DNA from: Sporosarcina sp. FSL W7-1349
Lineage (GTDB): Bacteria; Bacillota; Bacilli; Bacillales_A; Planococcaceae
Direction of reading: 5' to 3'
Length of the DNA stretch: 64,000 nt
Assembly: GCF_038003045.1 (NCBI RefSeq)
Contig: NZ_JBBOOK010000001.1
Location: 2,108,001 to 2,172,000 of the forward strand
Positions 36,736 to 45,149 of the stretch are shown here, in pieces. A program made the translations under genes and the position numbers. The notes beneath the pieces were generated by a model, which saw only the letters and a list, made by a program, of their open reading frames with translations, was not told where the DNA came from and did no database searches. Position 1 is the first letter of the stretch. Each line of letters opens with the position of its first letter.

Positions 36736-36950
36736 TATCGGGCCAGGAAACTGACGGATTTCACCGTGGTGAAGGTCTTCGTCATGGCGAACCTGTGTAA
36801 TTGGAGAAACCTACGCGGGATTGAGATCGGCATCCGGGCAGTGGATGAATTGTAGAAGGAGATTGGTACTGACTCCATCAGCCATTCCCAGCTCAGCCGT
36901 AGACTTGCCCGGGCATCTAGTCGGGCTTCTGGGAGGTCTATGGCGACGCA
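36736..36950 (+). pseudogene. Fragment of an IS4-type transposase
   Basis: A plus-strand frame reads YRARKLTDFTVVKVFVMANL, then CNWRNLRGIEIGIRA, a stop codon, and SISHSQLSRRLARASSR. This is the N-terminal region of IS4-family transposases with a premature stop. No terminal repeats or catalytic DDE part were found, so it is a relic. Confidence 0.55.
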
Positions 36951-36991
36951 GTATCGTCGGCTGCAAAGGGGGCCAAAGGAATCTAAGTTCG

Positions 36992-37080
36992 GATGCCAGG
37001 TTCTAACACAATTCAGATAACTTGCATTCAACTAAGGAAAGGCTCTGTAGAGAGAAATCTCTACAGGGCTTTTCTTTTTG
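36992..37080 (+). repeat. Cassette-end repeat R2 with terminator
   Basis: GATGCCAGGTTCTAACACAA, TTCAGATAACTTGCATTC and the GGCTCTGTAGAGAGAAATCT hairpin ending in CTTTTCTTTTT. It has no S-layer gene in front of it, unlike R1, and lies upstream of the reader-domain pair. Confidence 0.8.
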
Positions 37081-37483
37081 TTTGGATTTTGCCCCTTAAC
37101 GATATAAATTTTCTTTTGTCTTCTTTTGGGTAGATGGCTTTTTAGGGCGAGTTATTGTCAATTTCGGAAGTTTATCTATAAGGAAGGTACGTAGTACAAG
37201 ATAATTATGGTTACTAGTTGATGTCTGTTGGAAGTCCTCATTGTCGTAGCGGGATTCTAAAAAGTGTAGGTGAACTGGAAACCAATAGGATCCTGTGTAC
37301 AAAAAAGAGAATAAACTGAATAACTTTTTGATAAATCTGTTATGTCAGCAGTCTGTTTGTGACGCTTTCATATCACTAACCTTCAATATTCTTTTGGGTC
37401 CTTAAAGGTTAATAAGGGTTGATTTCTTAATGGAAATACCTTATACTAGTTTTAATCGTTAAGAACCCAAAGGAGTGAATACA

Positions 37484-37990
37484 TTGGATGTCTATCAAAT
37501 GAAAACAAAGCCGCACAGTAAAGAGCGTTATCAAGAATTTATCAGAGAAAACCGAATTGGGATTGGGTGGCCGGGAATTGGTTCCTTGCAAGGAGTAACA
37601 AAGGATGAGGTCCGTGACAGAGTACGGACTGTGTATCAAATTCATGACTCGAAGCTGGGAAATGCATTGGGTGCAATTTGGAGTTTTGTCTATCGAATGC
37701 AAGCGGGAGATTTGATAGGTATTCGTCATGGATCCTTAGTTAGTATTGGGATAGTTGGAGATTATGAATATGTCCCATCCTTGGATAATCCAGCAGATGG
37801 ATTTTGTCATCAGCGTTCTGTGGAGTGGCTGGTAGTAGAAGAGGAGATGGCTTATTTTAGCGAGAAGTTCCAGGAGACAATTGGACATAGGGGAATTGTA
37901 ACGAAAAGCAAATACAGTCTGGATGAATTACAACTTAAAGTGGCAAGAGGAAGGGGCAAGATTGATGAATTTATTTCAAATGAAAAGTAG
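37484..37990 (+). CDS. Stand-alone Mrr-type reader (PUA/EVE-like) protein 1
   Basis: A 168-residue protein starting with TTG 8 bases after AAGGAG. This start aligns with its paralogue (MDVYQMKTKPH versus MNLFQMKSRPH). Conserved parts are IGIGWPGIGSL, the MQAGDLIGIRHGSLVSIGIV strand pair and GDYEY...CHQRSVEWLV. This pattern matches the N-terminal recognition domain of Mrr-like restriction enzymes (GD-iGrvtGdYeY-HxRxVxW). No nuclease domain follows. It overlaps the next gene by 26 bases. It probably binds DNA or modified bases, but that is inference. Confidence 0.7.
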   Translation: MDVYQMKTKPHSKERYQEFIRENRIGIGWPGIGSLQGVTKDEVRDRVRTVYQIHDSKLGNALGAIWSFVYRMQAGDLIGIRHGSLVSIGIVGDYEYVPSLDNPADGFCHQRSVEWLVVEEEMAYFSEKFQETIGHRGIVTKSKYSLDELQLKVARGRGKIDEFISNEK

Positions 37991-38576
37991 GCCGCACGGA
38001 AAGGAACGATTACCACTATTTTTAACTGATGGCTTTGTTGCAATCGGATGGCCGGGAGTCGGAGATCTTTCGCAAGCTGATGCCGAAGAGATTGAGACGC
38101 GTCTAGCCAAGACCTATACTTCTTACGTGGGACAGAAGATGGCGTACTATAAAGGTGTTGTTAACACGTTTGTCAATGTAATGGAACCAGATGATTATGT
38201 GATGGTTGCAGAGGGAGATTATGTACACATCGGTGTGTTGGGTGATTATATATATCGTGCTGACTATGATAACGAAGAAGGAATGTGTCATCAGCGACCG
38301 GTTGATTGGGTGATTACAGTTGAACGTACGAAACTCAATGAAAAAGTACAAGAACATTTGAGAAATCGCGCAACGGTCACAAAGTTTAAATATCCTTTTC
38401 AATTGGCTGAACTTGAACAAGTGTTAAAGGTAAACACATTATCAGATACTAAACAGATTAAGGATCCGTTGGTGGACAAGGCATGGAATATTGCGGAAAA
38501 GGAATTGGATTCAGAAGATCCACTCATTCGCATAATAGCAGCCTCAGTTATTTTACAGTTAAGAAATAATCCTTAA
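37965..38576 (+). CDS. Stand-alone Mrr-type reader (PUA/EVE-like) protein 2
   Basis: A 203-residue paralogue of the preceding protein with ATG at 37965 inside the end of that gene, after AAGGGG. Shared motifs are FVAIGWPGVGDL, MEPDDYVMVAEGDYVHIGVL, GDYIY and CHQRPVDWVI. An extra C-terminal 60 residues form helices (KAWNIAEKELDSEDPLIRII) without a catalytic signature. The tandem arrangement suggests a two-subunit reader. The pair lies between repeats R2 and R3, as cargo in the recombinase-rich region. Confidence 0.7.
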   Translation: MNLFQMKSRPHGKERLPLFLTDGFVAIGWPGVGDLSQADAEEIETRLAKTYTSYVGQKMAYYKGVVNTFVNVMEPDDYVMVAEGDYVHIGVLGDYIYRADYDNEEGMCHQRPVDWVITVERTKLNEKVQEHLRNRATVTKFKYPFQLAELEQVLKVNTLSDTKQIKDPLVDKAWNIAEKELDSEDPLIRIIAASVILQLRNNP

Positions 38577-38591
38577 ATAAATTAAACTTGT

Positions 38592-38677
38592 GTGCCAGGT
38601 TCTGAAATAGTTCAGAAAACTCGCATCCGATTGATGAAAGGCTCTGTGAAGAAATCTCCACAGGGCTTTTCTTTTTT
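38592..38677 (+). repeat. Cassette-end repeat R3 with terminator
   Basis: GTGCCAGGTTCTGAAATAGT, TCAGAAAACTCGCATCCG and a GGCTCTGTGAAGAAATC hairpin plus CTTTTCTTTTTT, 16 bases after the reader-pair stop. It serves as their terminator. It is the same unit as R1 and R2. Confidence 0.8.
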
Positions 38678-38924
38678 AAATTTTTATTTTAAAACGGAAA
38701 TCTTTCCGCACCCATATTAAAAATCGACTCTCCGCTGCAGCCAGCCGCCACTCTTCGTCTTGTGCTCTTATCCTTAATCCATCATATAGGCAATAATGCG
38801 CCTGCAGTATCAATCCAACTTGACGAGATGGAAATTCTACAGCTTTATCCAGTTTTTTCTGCTAGATATAGATACACAGAAATATGTAATGTATTGCAGG
38901 GAAAGGGATAAAAAGTAGTTGCTC

Positions 38925-38960
38925 AAAAAAGGCTCTGCGGAAAGTTCATTCCACAGAGCC
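38925..38960 (-). terminator. Intrinsic terminator of the beta-propeller protein gene
   Basis: On the minus strand GGCTCTGTGGAA pairs with TTCCGCAGAGCC and is followed by TTTTTTG. The rest of 38678-38924 shows no gene. Confidence 0.85.
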
Positions 38961-38987
38961 CTTCCTCAAGAAACTCAACACCTAAAC

Positions 38988-39968
38988 TTAAATTGAGATC
39001 CTATGAAGGAAAAATTTATGTTGCTTAGGGGCTTGTACTTCAAAATAGAACACACCATTATAATACTCGAAATTGGCCTTTCTACCTGGTATCGTGCCCA
39101 CTTTTTCAACTTTCTTTCCATCCACTGTCATTCGGAAAAGTGTTTGGGTATCGGCGAATGTATTATTCACAAAATAAATATGCTTGGAACCAATGAATGA
39201 AGAAGAGGTTTCTACATTAGAGACACGTTTTACATTCTTCCCACTGTAATCCATCCGATACAGATGCCTACCTAAGTTACTAGAGTTCTTATGAATGACG
39301 GAATAGATATATCCATCCCTCACAATAAGAGAATCAATATTATACATGTTTTTCATCAATAACGTTTCTTTTTGGGGACTGCCAATTTTGATTTTTGCCA
39401 AATTGAATGTAACATCTAAATCATAAGGATCGTTACTTACAGGGAGCGTATATGTGAAATAGAGCCATCCATTATGGACCGCATACTCTTGGACATGACC
39501 TTTTGGTGAATAAAGGAACTTATTCCCTTTGCCTGACACACCTATTTGATAGAAACCCTTTTCGGTAATATAGTAAATCGTATTACCATTAATCTGAAAG
39601 ATGCTGCTAGTCACTTCTGGATATTGTTTGATGACTTTACCGTCCAAGGTAATTTGTTGTAGTAAGCCTTCATCTTCATTAAATACAATAAAGGTATTTC
39701 CGTAAATCGTAATATTGCTATAACTGCCTTTTTTAATGAGTCTGTATTGTTTTAAGTTTTTGCTCATTTTATATATGCCGGGAGCTTGGTTCTCCAGAGA
39801 CCCTGTATTTACATAGTAAGTATCACCGCTTTTGACAGCAAAACTTCGTGACTGATAATTATCTCCTTTCAAATCCAAACTTACATTATTCGCTTTCGCT
39901 TCAATGAAGCTAGGAAATAGTAGGCTAATAGATAGTAATATTGCTAACACTGATGCCCATCGTTTCAC
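38988..39968 (-). CDS. Secreted DUF5050-type beta-propeller protein
   Basis: A 326-residue protein with signal peptide (about 1-26, ending IEAKA) and GTG start behind GGAGG. The mature part is a series of beta-blades with recurring GNTIYYITEKGFYQI and DGYIYSVIH-like strands and YRMDYSGKNVKRVSN, typical of the DUF5050/LDL-receptor-like propeller family. No enzyme motif is seen. It is probably a wall- or membrane-associated binding protein. Confidence 0.75.
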   Translation of the reverse strand: MKRWASVLAILLSISLLFPSFIEAKANNVSLDLKGDNYQSRSFAVKSGDTYYVNTGSLENQAPGIYKMSKNLKQYRLIKKGSYSNITIYGNTFIVFNEDEGLLQQITLDGKVIKQYPEVTSSIFQINGNTIYYITEKGFYQIGVSGKGNKFLYSPKGHVQEYAVHNGWLYFTYTLPVSNDPYDLDVTFNLAKIKIGSPQKETLLMKNMYNIDSLIVRDGYIYSVIHKNSSNLGRHLYRMDYSGKNVKRVSNVETSSSFIGSKHIYFVNNTFADTQTLFRMTVDGKKVEKVGTIPGRKANFEYYNGVFYFEVQAPKQHKFFLHRISI

Positions 39969-40177
39969 TTCTGCATACCTCCAACAATAATATTTTCTCT
40001 AATTTAAACATTTCACTTACTATAAAATTCGGATGTCGTCTTCTTGGATACTTAGCCATTTAGCCCGATTCCATTCATATCAGAGAAGACCGGCTCGTTT
40101 CTTGTCCGATTTCCTCGGCAGTCTCAGGCTATCAATGTCTTTATTGAAAAACTATCCCAGTCCTTCCGCACTTCGTT

Positions 40178-41452
40178 CTAATCGAAAAACACTTCACGCA
40201 TGGTGATATGCATAATGCCTTTTTCAAAATCATAATGCATAGAATAGTACCCGCCATCATACACTTCTCCCGTTTCGATGACCCGATTCATCAATTCCAC
40301 CAATTCATATGGATCCATCGGTTGACGCTGGTCTCTGGCCGGGCCAATATTGTCAGCTCGCCATCTGATGATATCTTCTGGTACCTTATCAAACAAATTG
40401 AAATATGTGCTGTGCCGTAGTTGATTTTCTTCTTTGAGTTTTGCTTGCTTTGCCTTTTGCTCAACCGCAAGTTGTTCGAGCGTCTTTCCGGCAGGGATAG
40501 GGACTTCGCTTGGATCGGTTAGCGAAAAAGTGCTCAGCGCCCTTGAGTAGATTGGTATATTCGTCCGCTTCCTCGAAATAATCTCTTTTTTCTGCGGGAG
40601 ATGGATATATTCATTATCTTTATTGAGAAGAATATAAGAATTCGGATAGGCTACCGCATATTCTGCTCCCTTCAAATAATCCTCTTTCGATACATTCATA
40701 TATTTAAAAAACGAAGGTGGGTTATTAGCGTAAATATACGCGGAATCGCCATAGATGCCTGTATACACATAATCGATGAACAGGAAATTCTCGTATTGTT
40801 TTTCTTCATTCGTCGTGTATTGTTGCAATCCCGTCGCTTTCATCGCTCGATAAAGGAAAGTGACGAACTGAGCACGTGTCACTGTTTCTTTGGGGCGAAA
40901 ATCTGTTATCTCCGTCGTTACCCCTGACGTAGAAAGAATGCGGACCGCTTCCTGATGGCTTGCCGATACATTGGAAAGATTGATTTGTGATTTGCGATTG
41001 CCTGCCACTTCAAGGCCGAATGCACGAACAATAATCGTCGCCATTTGTTCACGGTTCATCGGACTGTCTTTAAAATATCCATCCTCTCCCTTGAAAATGC
41101 CCTCGTTGATTGTCGAGGTAATGGATAGGATCAGCGGATGGTCAGGATCGAAGTCTTTATAAGCATCCACGACGGCCTGATGCTTTTCCATTACAGGCAA
41201 ATCAAAAACACTGGACAGCATAGCAGCTGCTTCTGAACGATAGATCGGTTCGTTCGGCTTGAATTCCAGCACATTCGTCGCTACACGAAACCCGCCAATG
41301 AACCCTTTTTCACTCAGATAATTGATCGCTTCATAATGAGAACTTTCACTTTTGACATCTTGAAAACTGTAGGCCTTCGCATCAACCTTCAAAATCCCGA
41401 ATGTCAGTGTAACAAATGCAAAAAATACCCCCAATATATACCCTTTTTTCAC
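40178..41452 (-). CDS. SLH-domain surface protein 1
   Basis: A 424-residue secreted protein starting with GTG after GGAGG. The signal peptide (about 1-26) is followed by three S-layer homology domains: about 30-85 (FQDVKSESSHYEAINYLSEK), 90-145 (DGYFKDSPMNREQMATIIVR) and 155-215 (FRPKETVTRAQFVTFLYRAM). These anchor the protein to pyruvylated secondary wall polymer. The C-terminal 200 residues match no family known to me but share a weak pattern with the end of the second SLH protein (IETGEVYDGG versus LETGDVYIAS). It is a gene separate from the S-layer cassettes and has its own anchor. Confidence 0.88.
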   Translation of the reverse strand: MKKGYILGVFFAFVTLTFGILKVDAKAYSFQDVKSESSHYEAINYLSEKGFIGGFRVATNVLEFKPNEPIYRSEAAAMLSSVFDLPVMEKHQAVVDAYKDFDPDHPLILSITSTINEGIFKGEDGYFKDSPMNREQMATIIVRAFGLEVAGNRKSQINLSNVSASHQEAVRILSTSGVTTEITDFRPKETVTRAQFVTFLYRAMKATGLQQYTTNEEKQYENFLFIDYVYTGIYGDSAYIYANNPPSFFKYMNVSKEDYLKGAEYAVAYPNSYILLNKDNEYIHLPQKKEIISRKRTNIPIYSRALSTFSLTDPSEVPIPAGKTLEQLAVEQKAKQAKLKEENQLRHSTYFNLFDKVPEDIIRWRADNIGPARDQRQPMDPYELVELMNRVIETGEVYDGGYYSMHYDFEKGIMHITMREVFFD

Positions 41453-41690
41453 ACTCGTGCCTCCGTTTCTATAATTCCACTACATGCTTATCGTACCATG
41501 AATATTTGCTTATTTAAATGACAAGTACATAGAGTAGTTGCGAACCATTTTCAACTTCTTTTCATCATGGTTCATCAGAGGAAGGCTAATCGTGTAGCAG
41601 GCAAGTGATAGAATTTGAAGTCCTATTTTACAGGAGGGAGACGAACTTAAGTAGAAATTACGAAAATCGTCCACTATCAAAAGTTGAAAA

Positions 41691-41732
41691 TAAAAAAAGA
41701 GCTTCCTGACGGTTTTCTCGATCAGGAAGCTC
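41691..41732 (-). terminator. Intrinsic terminator of the secreted protein gene at 41799
   Basis: On the minus strand GAGCTTCCTGA pairs with TCAGGAAGCTC and is followed by TTTTTTTA. Confidence 0.85.
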
Positions 41733-41742
41733 TTCTCTTCGT

Positions 41743-41793
41743 ACATCGACAACTAATCAGAATCTTGTCTGAGTTATGTGGGGCACAGGTACC
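41743..41793 (-). repeat. Short dispersed repeat S1
   Basis: On the minus strand it reads GGTACCTGTGCCCCACATAA, then CTCAGACAAG and ATTCTGATTAGTTGTCGATG. It shares the AATTCAGACAA core and the GTGCC end with repeats R1-R5 but lacks the GGCTCTGTAGAG hairpin. Confidence 0.55.
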
Positions 41794-41798
41794 TTCTC

Positions 41799-42773
41799 TT
41801 AGCGGAAAACATTATCCGTAGTCAGGTTGAGGTGCACAGTGTCCTCGTCAAAATACTGTACCGCCAAGTAATACTTGCCCACTCGATATACGTCCAAATG
41901 GTTGCCGTAACTTAACACTTCTTTGCCGAATTGTTTTTTGAAAAACGGTCTTAACGAATTTCTATTTCCGTGAAGATCGGAGCTTCGGAAAATCCCTCGC
42001 ACTTTGGCGTTTGGTTTTATTGTTTTGCTTACATCATTATTATAGTAAAAGCCATAGTTTCCAAGTTCGGTATAATAGAAGTTATAGTGCTCGGCCATTT
42101 CCTGGCGGGCATACGGATCTTGAACAGCAGATTTCAAGTTGGAAAATGTCATTCCAAGTGCTCCCGGTACCCATTTCAACTGACCTTTTTTGGCTAATGA
42201 AGCAAAAGTGCTGTCAAAATAAGCAATTTCTTTAGCAGAGCCATTTACATATAGCTGATAAAATTTGGATTTAAAAGAATCCGAATGCTTACTGGCAGTA
42301 GATCCATCATAAAAGGAACTGAACTCTTCTACCCCAATTTCGATAATGCTTGAAGATACAAACCTAGCATACATGCCCGCACCGTCGCCATTGAATGTTT
42401 TGTTCATGAACATCTTTCCATCGCGGTTCGTGCCAATCACTTCAACTGATTCCGTTCCCCCCGCGCCAGTCTTGTAAAAGAGATAGGTATCATCGGTTTT
42501 GGTAACTGTGAAACTGATCTCACTGCTCATCCACCCGCCGACACCTTGCCAAACAACACGGTTGCCTTTTTTAATGACCGGCTCTTTATTTGACGTGACA
42601 TCAATCACTAAAGAGTTGCTGAGTTTGATCGGAAATTTAGATTTTTCACTGGACAATGAATATGTCTTATACACTTTTTCATTCGTTTTAGCGCTAGCCT
42701 TGTTTTCTGCAAGGAATAATAATGATGTAATGGCGAGAAAGCACACTGCCAATACTTTGACGATTTTGTTCAT
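41799..42773 (-). CDS. Secreted protein of unknown function
   Basis: A 324-residue protein with a clear signal peptide (MNKIVKVLAVCFLAITSLLF to about ASA, residue 29), ATG start behind AAGGAG. The mature part has beta-rich segments (GGWMSSEISFTVTKTDDTYL) and a C-terminal PFFKKQFGKEVLSYGNHLDV stretch. No SLH, LPxTG or enzymatic motif is seen and I do not recognise the family. It is one of several surface or secreted genes in this block. Confidence 0.75.
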   Translation of the reverse strand: MNKIVKVLAVCFLAITSLLFLAENKASAKTNEKVYKTYSLSSEKSKFPIKLSNSLVIDVTSNKEPVIKKGNRVVWQGVGGWMSSEISFTVTKTDDTYLFYKTGAGGTESVEVIGTNRDGKMFMNKTFNGDGAGMYARFVSSSIIEIGVEEFSSFYDGSTASKHSDSFKSKFYQLYVNGSAKEIAYFDSTFASLAKKGQLKWVPGALGMTFSNLKSAVQDPYARQEMAEHYNFYYTELGNYGFYYNNDVSKTIKPNAKVRGIFRSSDLHGNRNSLRPFFKKQFGKEVLSYGNHLDVYRVGKYYLAVQYFDEDTVHLNLTTDNVFR

Positions 42774-43033
42774 GGAATTCTCCTTCGTAAAATAAATTTG
42801 AGATGTAACCGTTGGATTTACTTAAAATTCAAGACTACCTAATCATTCTGCTGTTCTAAAACCAAATCAACTAAATAACCACCTCTTTTCTCCTGATTCA
42901 ATTATACTATTTAAGGTCTCTTTTTTAATAGAATACTTGGCATTTTTTAATATGGAATAGCAAGTCGGCATTCGTAACGATATCTGAAACCAAAGGATAT
43001 GGAACCACTCAATTTTACAAGTTGATAATAGAA

Positions 43034-43073
43034 ACAAAAAAGCATCCCAATCGATTTTTCTCGATTGAAATGC
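43034..43073 (-). terminator. Intrinsic terminator of SLH protein 2
   Basis: On the minus strand AGCATTTCAATCGA pairs with TCGATTGGGATGCT and is followed by TTTTTTG. Confidence 0.85.
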
Positions 43074-43119
43074 TCTTCTTTTCTACAATGCGCATGCACA
43101 GATACCTTCAGTTAATTGT

Positions 43120-44256
43120 TTAGCGAATATAAATAATAGCTGCTCCGTTTGTATCGGTTTTACTGTATTGGGCATATAAGGCATATGAATTATCAGATGC
43201 TATATAAACATCGCCCGTTTCGAGTGCATAGTTTATACCGGCAATCCATTCTTCAATTGTCGATTTCGAACCAATAGACTTTAATTGTGCTTCGTTCATA
43301 GATATAAATGACGGATCATCTAACTCATATAAAGCGAATCCACCTTTTCCGAATTGTACACCTGTTCCTCTTTTTGGTGAATATGTAAACACAGTTTCTT
43401 CGATTTTTTTCATATGCTGATCATAGATAGCAGGTGTCCAGCCGGCGGGTTTTTTAACGTCTTCTGTTCTCGGCACAAGCCCGCTTGGTGGAAAAGGCCA
43501 ATCGTCGGGTAGAAAGACTGGTCTCTCAGTTGGCAGTGTTGGCTTCTGTATGGGCTGTTGGCCGGTTGGTGCTGGATCTTCCGTTTTAGTTATTGGTGGT
43601 TTTGGCTTTAATGGTTTATCAGGTACGGGTGCTTTATCAGGATTGAGTGCACGGTATAAAAATACAGCATAATGGGCTCTAGATACAGTGTCTTGGGGAT
43701 TGAACTTGCCATTATTCCCTGTTGTAATCCCACTCATGTAAAGCGAAGAGATATAATCTTTCGCCCAATTCGATTCCGAAATATCATCGAAGATATACCC
43801 TTTATGTTCTTCTAAATTAAATGCGTTAAACAAGACCTTAGCCATTTGCGCTCTCGTTAGTTTGTCATTGATTCCGAATGTACCGTCTGGTTTGCCATCA
43901 AAGATTCCGGCTCTATAAACCTTTTGGATATCATAATAGTAAGCTTTCGTTTTGGGCACATCCTTGAATTCTTTGCCTGGTCGTACTGGCGGCAAGTCAA
44001 GCGAGCGGACAAACAATGATGCGACGTGTACCCGGCTGATAGCTTGTCCAGGTTGGAAGGTGTTGTCGGGATAGCCACTGATGATGCCCTGCTCACGCAT
44101 AGCCATAATTTCATTGTAAGCAGAATGATTTTTTGAAATATCTATGAAATCTTGGTAGTTTTTTGCAGTGTCTGCTGCAGCCTGTACCGGTGCAACCACC
44201 GCCGGCACGGTAAGCAATGTAGCCACGGTGGCAAGGAAAAGTTGTTTTGTATGCAT
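43120..44256 (-). CDS. SLH-domain surface protein 2
   Basis: A 378-residue secreted protein: signal peptide (about 1-28) and three SLH domains at about 36-85 (GIISGYPDNTFQPGQAISRV), 95-145 (GIFDGKPDGTFGINDKLTRA) and 155-205 (GITTGNNGKFNPQDTVSRAH). A Pro/Lys-rich linker (about 210-265, with KPLKPKPPITKTEDPAP) precedes a small C-terminal domain. It looks like a minor wall-anchored protein rather than the main S-layer. ATG start. Confidence 0.88.
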   Translation of the reverse strand: MHTKQLFLATVATLLTVPAVVAPVQAAADTAKNYQDFIDISKNHSAYNEIMAMREQGIISGYPDNTFQPGQAISRVHVASLFVRSLDLPPVRPGKEFKDVPKTKAYYYDIQKVYRAGIFDGKPDGTFGINDKLTRAQMAKVLFNAFNLEEHKGYIFDDISESNWAKDYISSLYMSGITTGNNGKFNPQDTVSRAHYAVFLYRALNPDKAPVPDKPLKPKPPITKTEDPAPTGQQPIQKPTLPTERPVFLPDDWPFPPSGLVPRTEDVKKPAGWTPAIYDQHMKKIEETVFTYSPKRGTGVQFGKGGFALYELDDPSFISMNEAQLKSIGSKSTIEEWIAGINYALETGDVYIASDNSYALYAQYSKTDTNGAAIIYIR

Positions 44257-44570
44257 GATCTATCTCTCCGTTCATTTGTTGTATAGCATTGAACATATTA
44301 TTAGATTTGTCGTTCCTTCGAGCGAACTCCTGCTTTATAGTTCCTATTCATTATATCGTATTATATGTGAAAAGATAGAAGATGAAGGAAGGTAGATAGA
44401 AAATTAGTAGTCACTGCTCATTCAGACGGCGTATGGTGCATCAATTTTATATGCTGAATTATAATTTTTTAACAAGCAAGCTCCTCAGGATTATCTTGGA
44501 AAGAGTAGCTTAAAAGTTTCTCAGGTAATAATAGACGTCCCAAATCGCAAGTTAAAACTAAATAGCAAAA
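44257..44570. other. Intergenic region upstream of SLH protein 2
   Basis: AT-rich spacer with no supported gene. It probably holds the promoter of SLH protein 2, which I could not assign with confidence. Confidence 0.4.
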
Positions 44571-44606
44571 CTAGCCGTCTGACCGATTTCTCGATCAGAC
44601 GGCTAG
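44571..44606. terminator. Perfect-stem hairpin, terminator-like
   Basis: CTAGCCGTCTGA pairs with TCAGACGGCTAG around a 12-base loop; on the minus strand it is followed by TTTTGC. It lies between SLH protein 2 and cassette C2. Confidence 0.65.
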
Positions 44607-44620
44607 TACCTTCGTTTCCT

Positions 44621-44668
44621 CACACAGTTGTCAGAACGACGTCTGAATTGTGTGGGGACTGGGTACCT
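44621..44668 (-). repeat. Short dispersed repeat S2 with inverted arms
   Basis: On the minus strand it begins GGTACCCAGTCCCCACACAA, continues TTCAGACGTCG and ends TTCTGACAACTGTGTG. The CACACA...TGTGTG ends and the AATTCAGA/TTCTGA inner parts form imperfect arms around a short centre, the layout of a tyrosine-recombinase core site. Confidence 0.55.
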
Positions 44669-44860
44669 ATTCATAAGCAGTTCCAATTGCATTTTGTCTG
44701 ACGTTACACATGAATAAGCTGTTTAAGATCCCAGCACAAAGGGATTTTAACGTCATGATAATCAATAACTCGCAGTTTCCTTCGGGTTCTCAAATGCCGT
44801 AATATTGCAGATAATCAGTTACGATATTGAAGTCTTCTCGTAACCTAAATAAACGAAATG

Positions 44861-44950
44861 CAAAAAGAAAAGCCTCGCAGAGATTACTCTCTACGAAGCC
44901 TTTCCACATTAAAATGCAAGTTGTCTGAATTATTTCAGAACCCAGCATCG
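44861..44950 (-). repeat. Cassette-end repeat R4 with terminator
   Basis: Reverse strand copy: GATGCTGGGTTCTGAAATAA, TTCAGACAACTTGCAT and a GGCTTCGTAGAGAG hairpin ending CTTTTCTTTTTG. It lies 200 bases beyond the C2 stop, in the same orientation relative to C2 as R1 to C1. Confidence 0.8.
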
Positions 44951-45052
44951 AACTCGAGAAATTAGCTTGAAATTCTCCGGATTAACTTTTTGAAAGAGAC
45001 AGGCAACTAAACTTTACATTACTCTCTCTTTTTTAATTGAATAATGCTAGTA

Positions 45053-45098
45053 AAAACAGAAACTCCCCTCAAGTCTAAAAGACTCAAGGAGATCTCTG
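45053..45098 (-). terminator. Intrinsic terminator directly after cassette C2
   Basis: On the minus strand CTCCTTGAGTCT pairs with AGACTTGAGGGGAG and is followed by TTTCTGTTTTT. Confidence 0.8.
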
Positions 45099-45149
45099 TC
45101 ATTCTTTCAAATTCTAATGAATTTGAAATGCCTGAATTATGTTAGAAAC

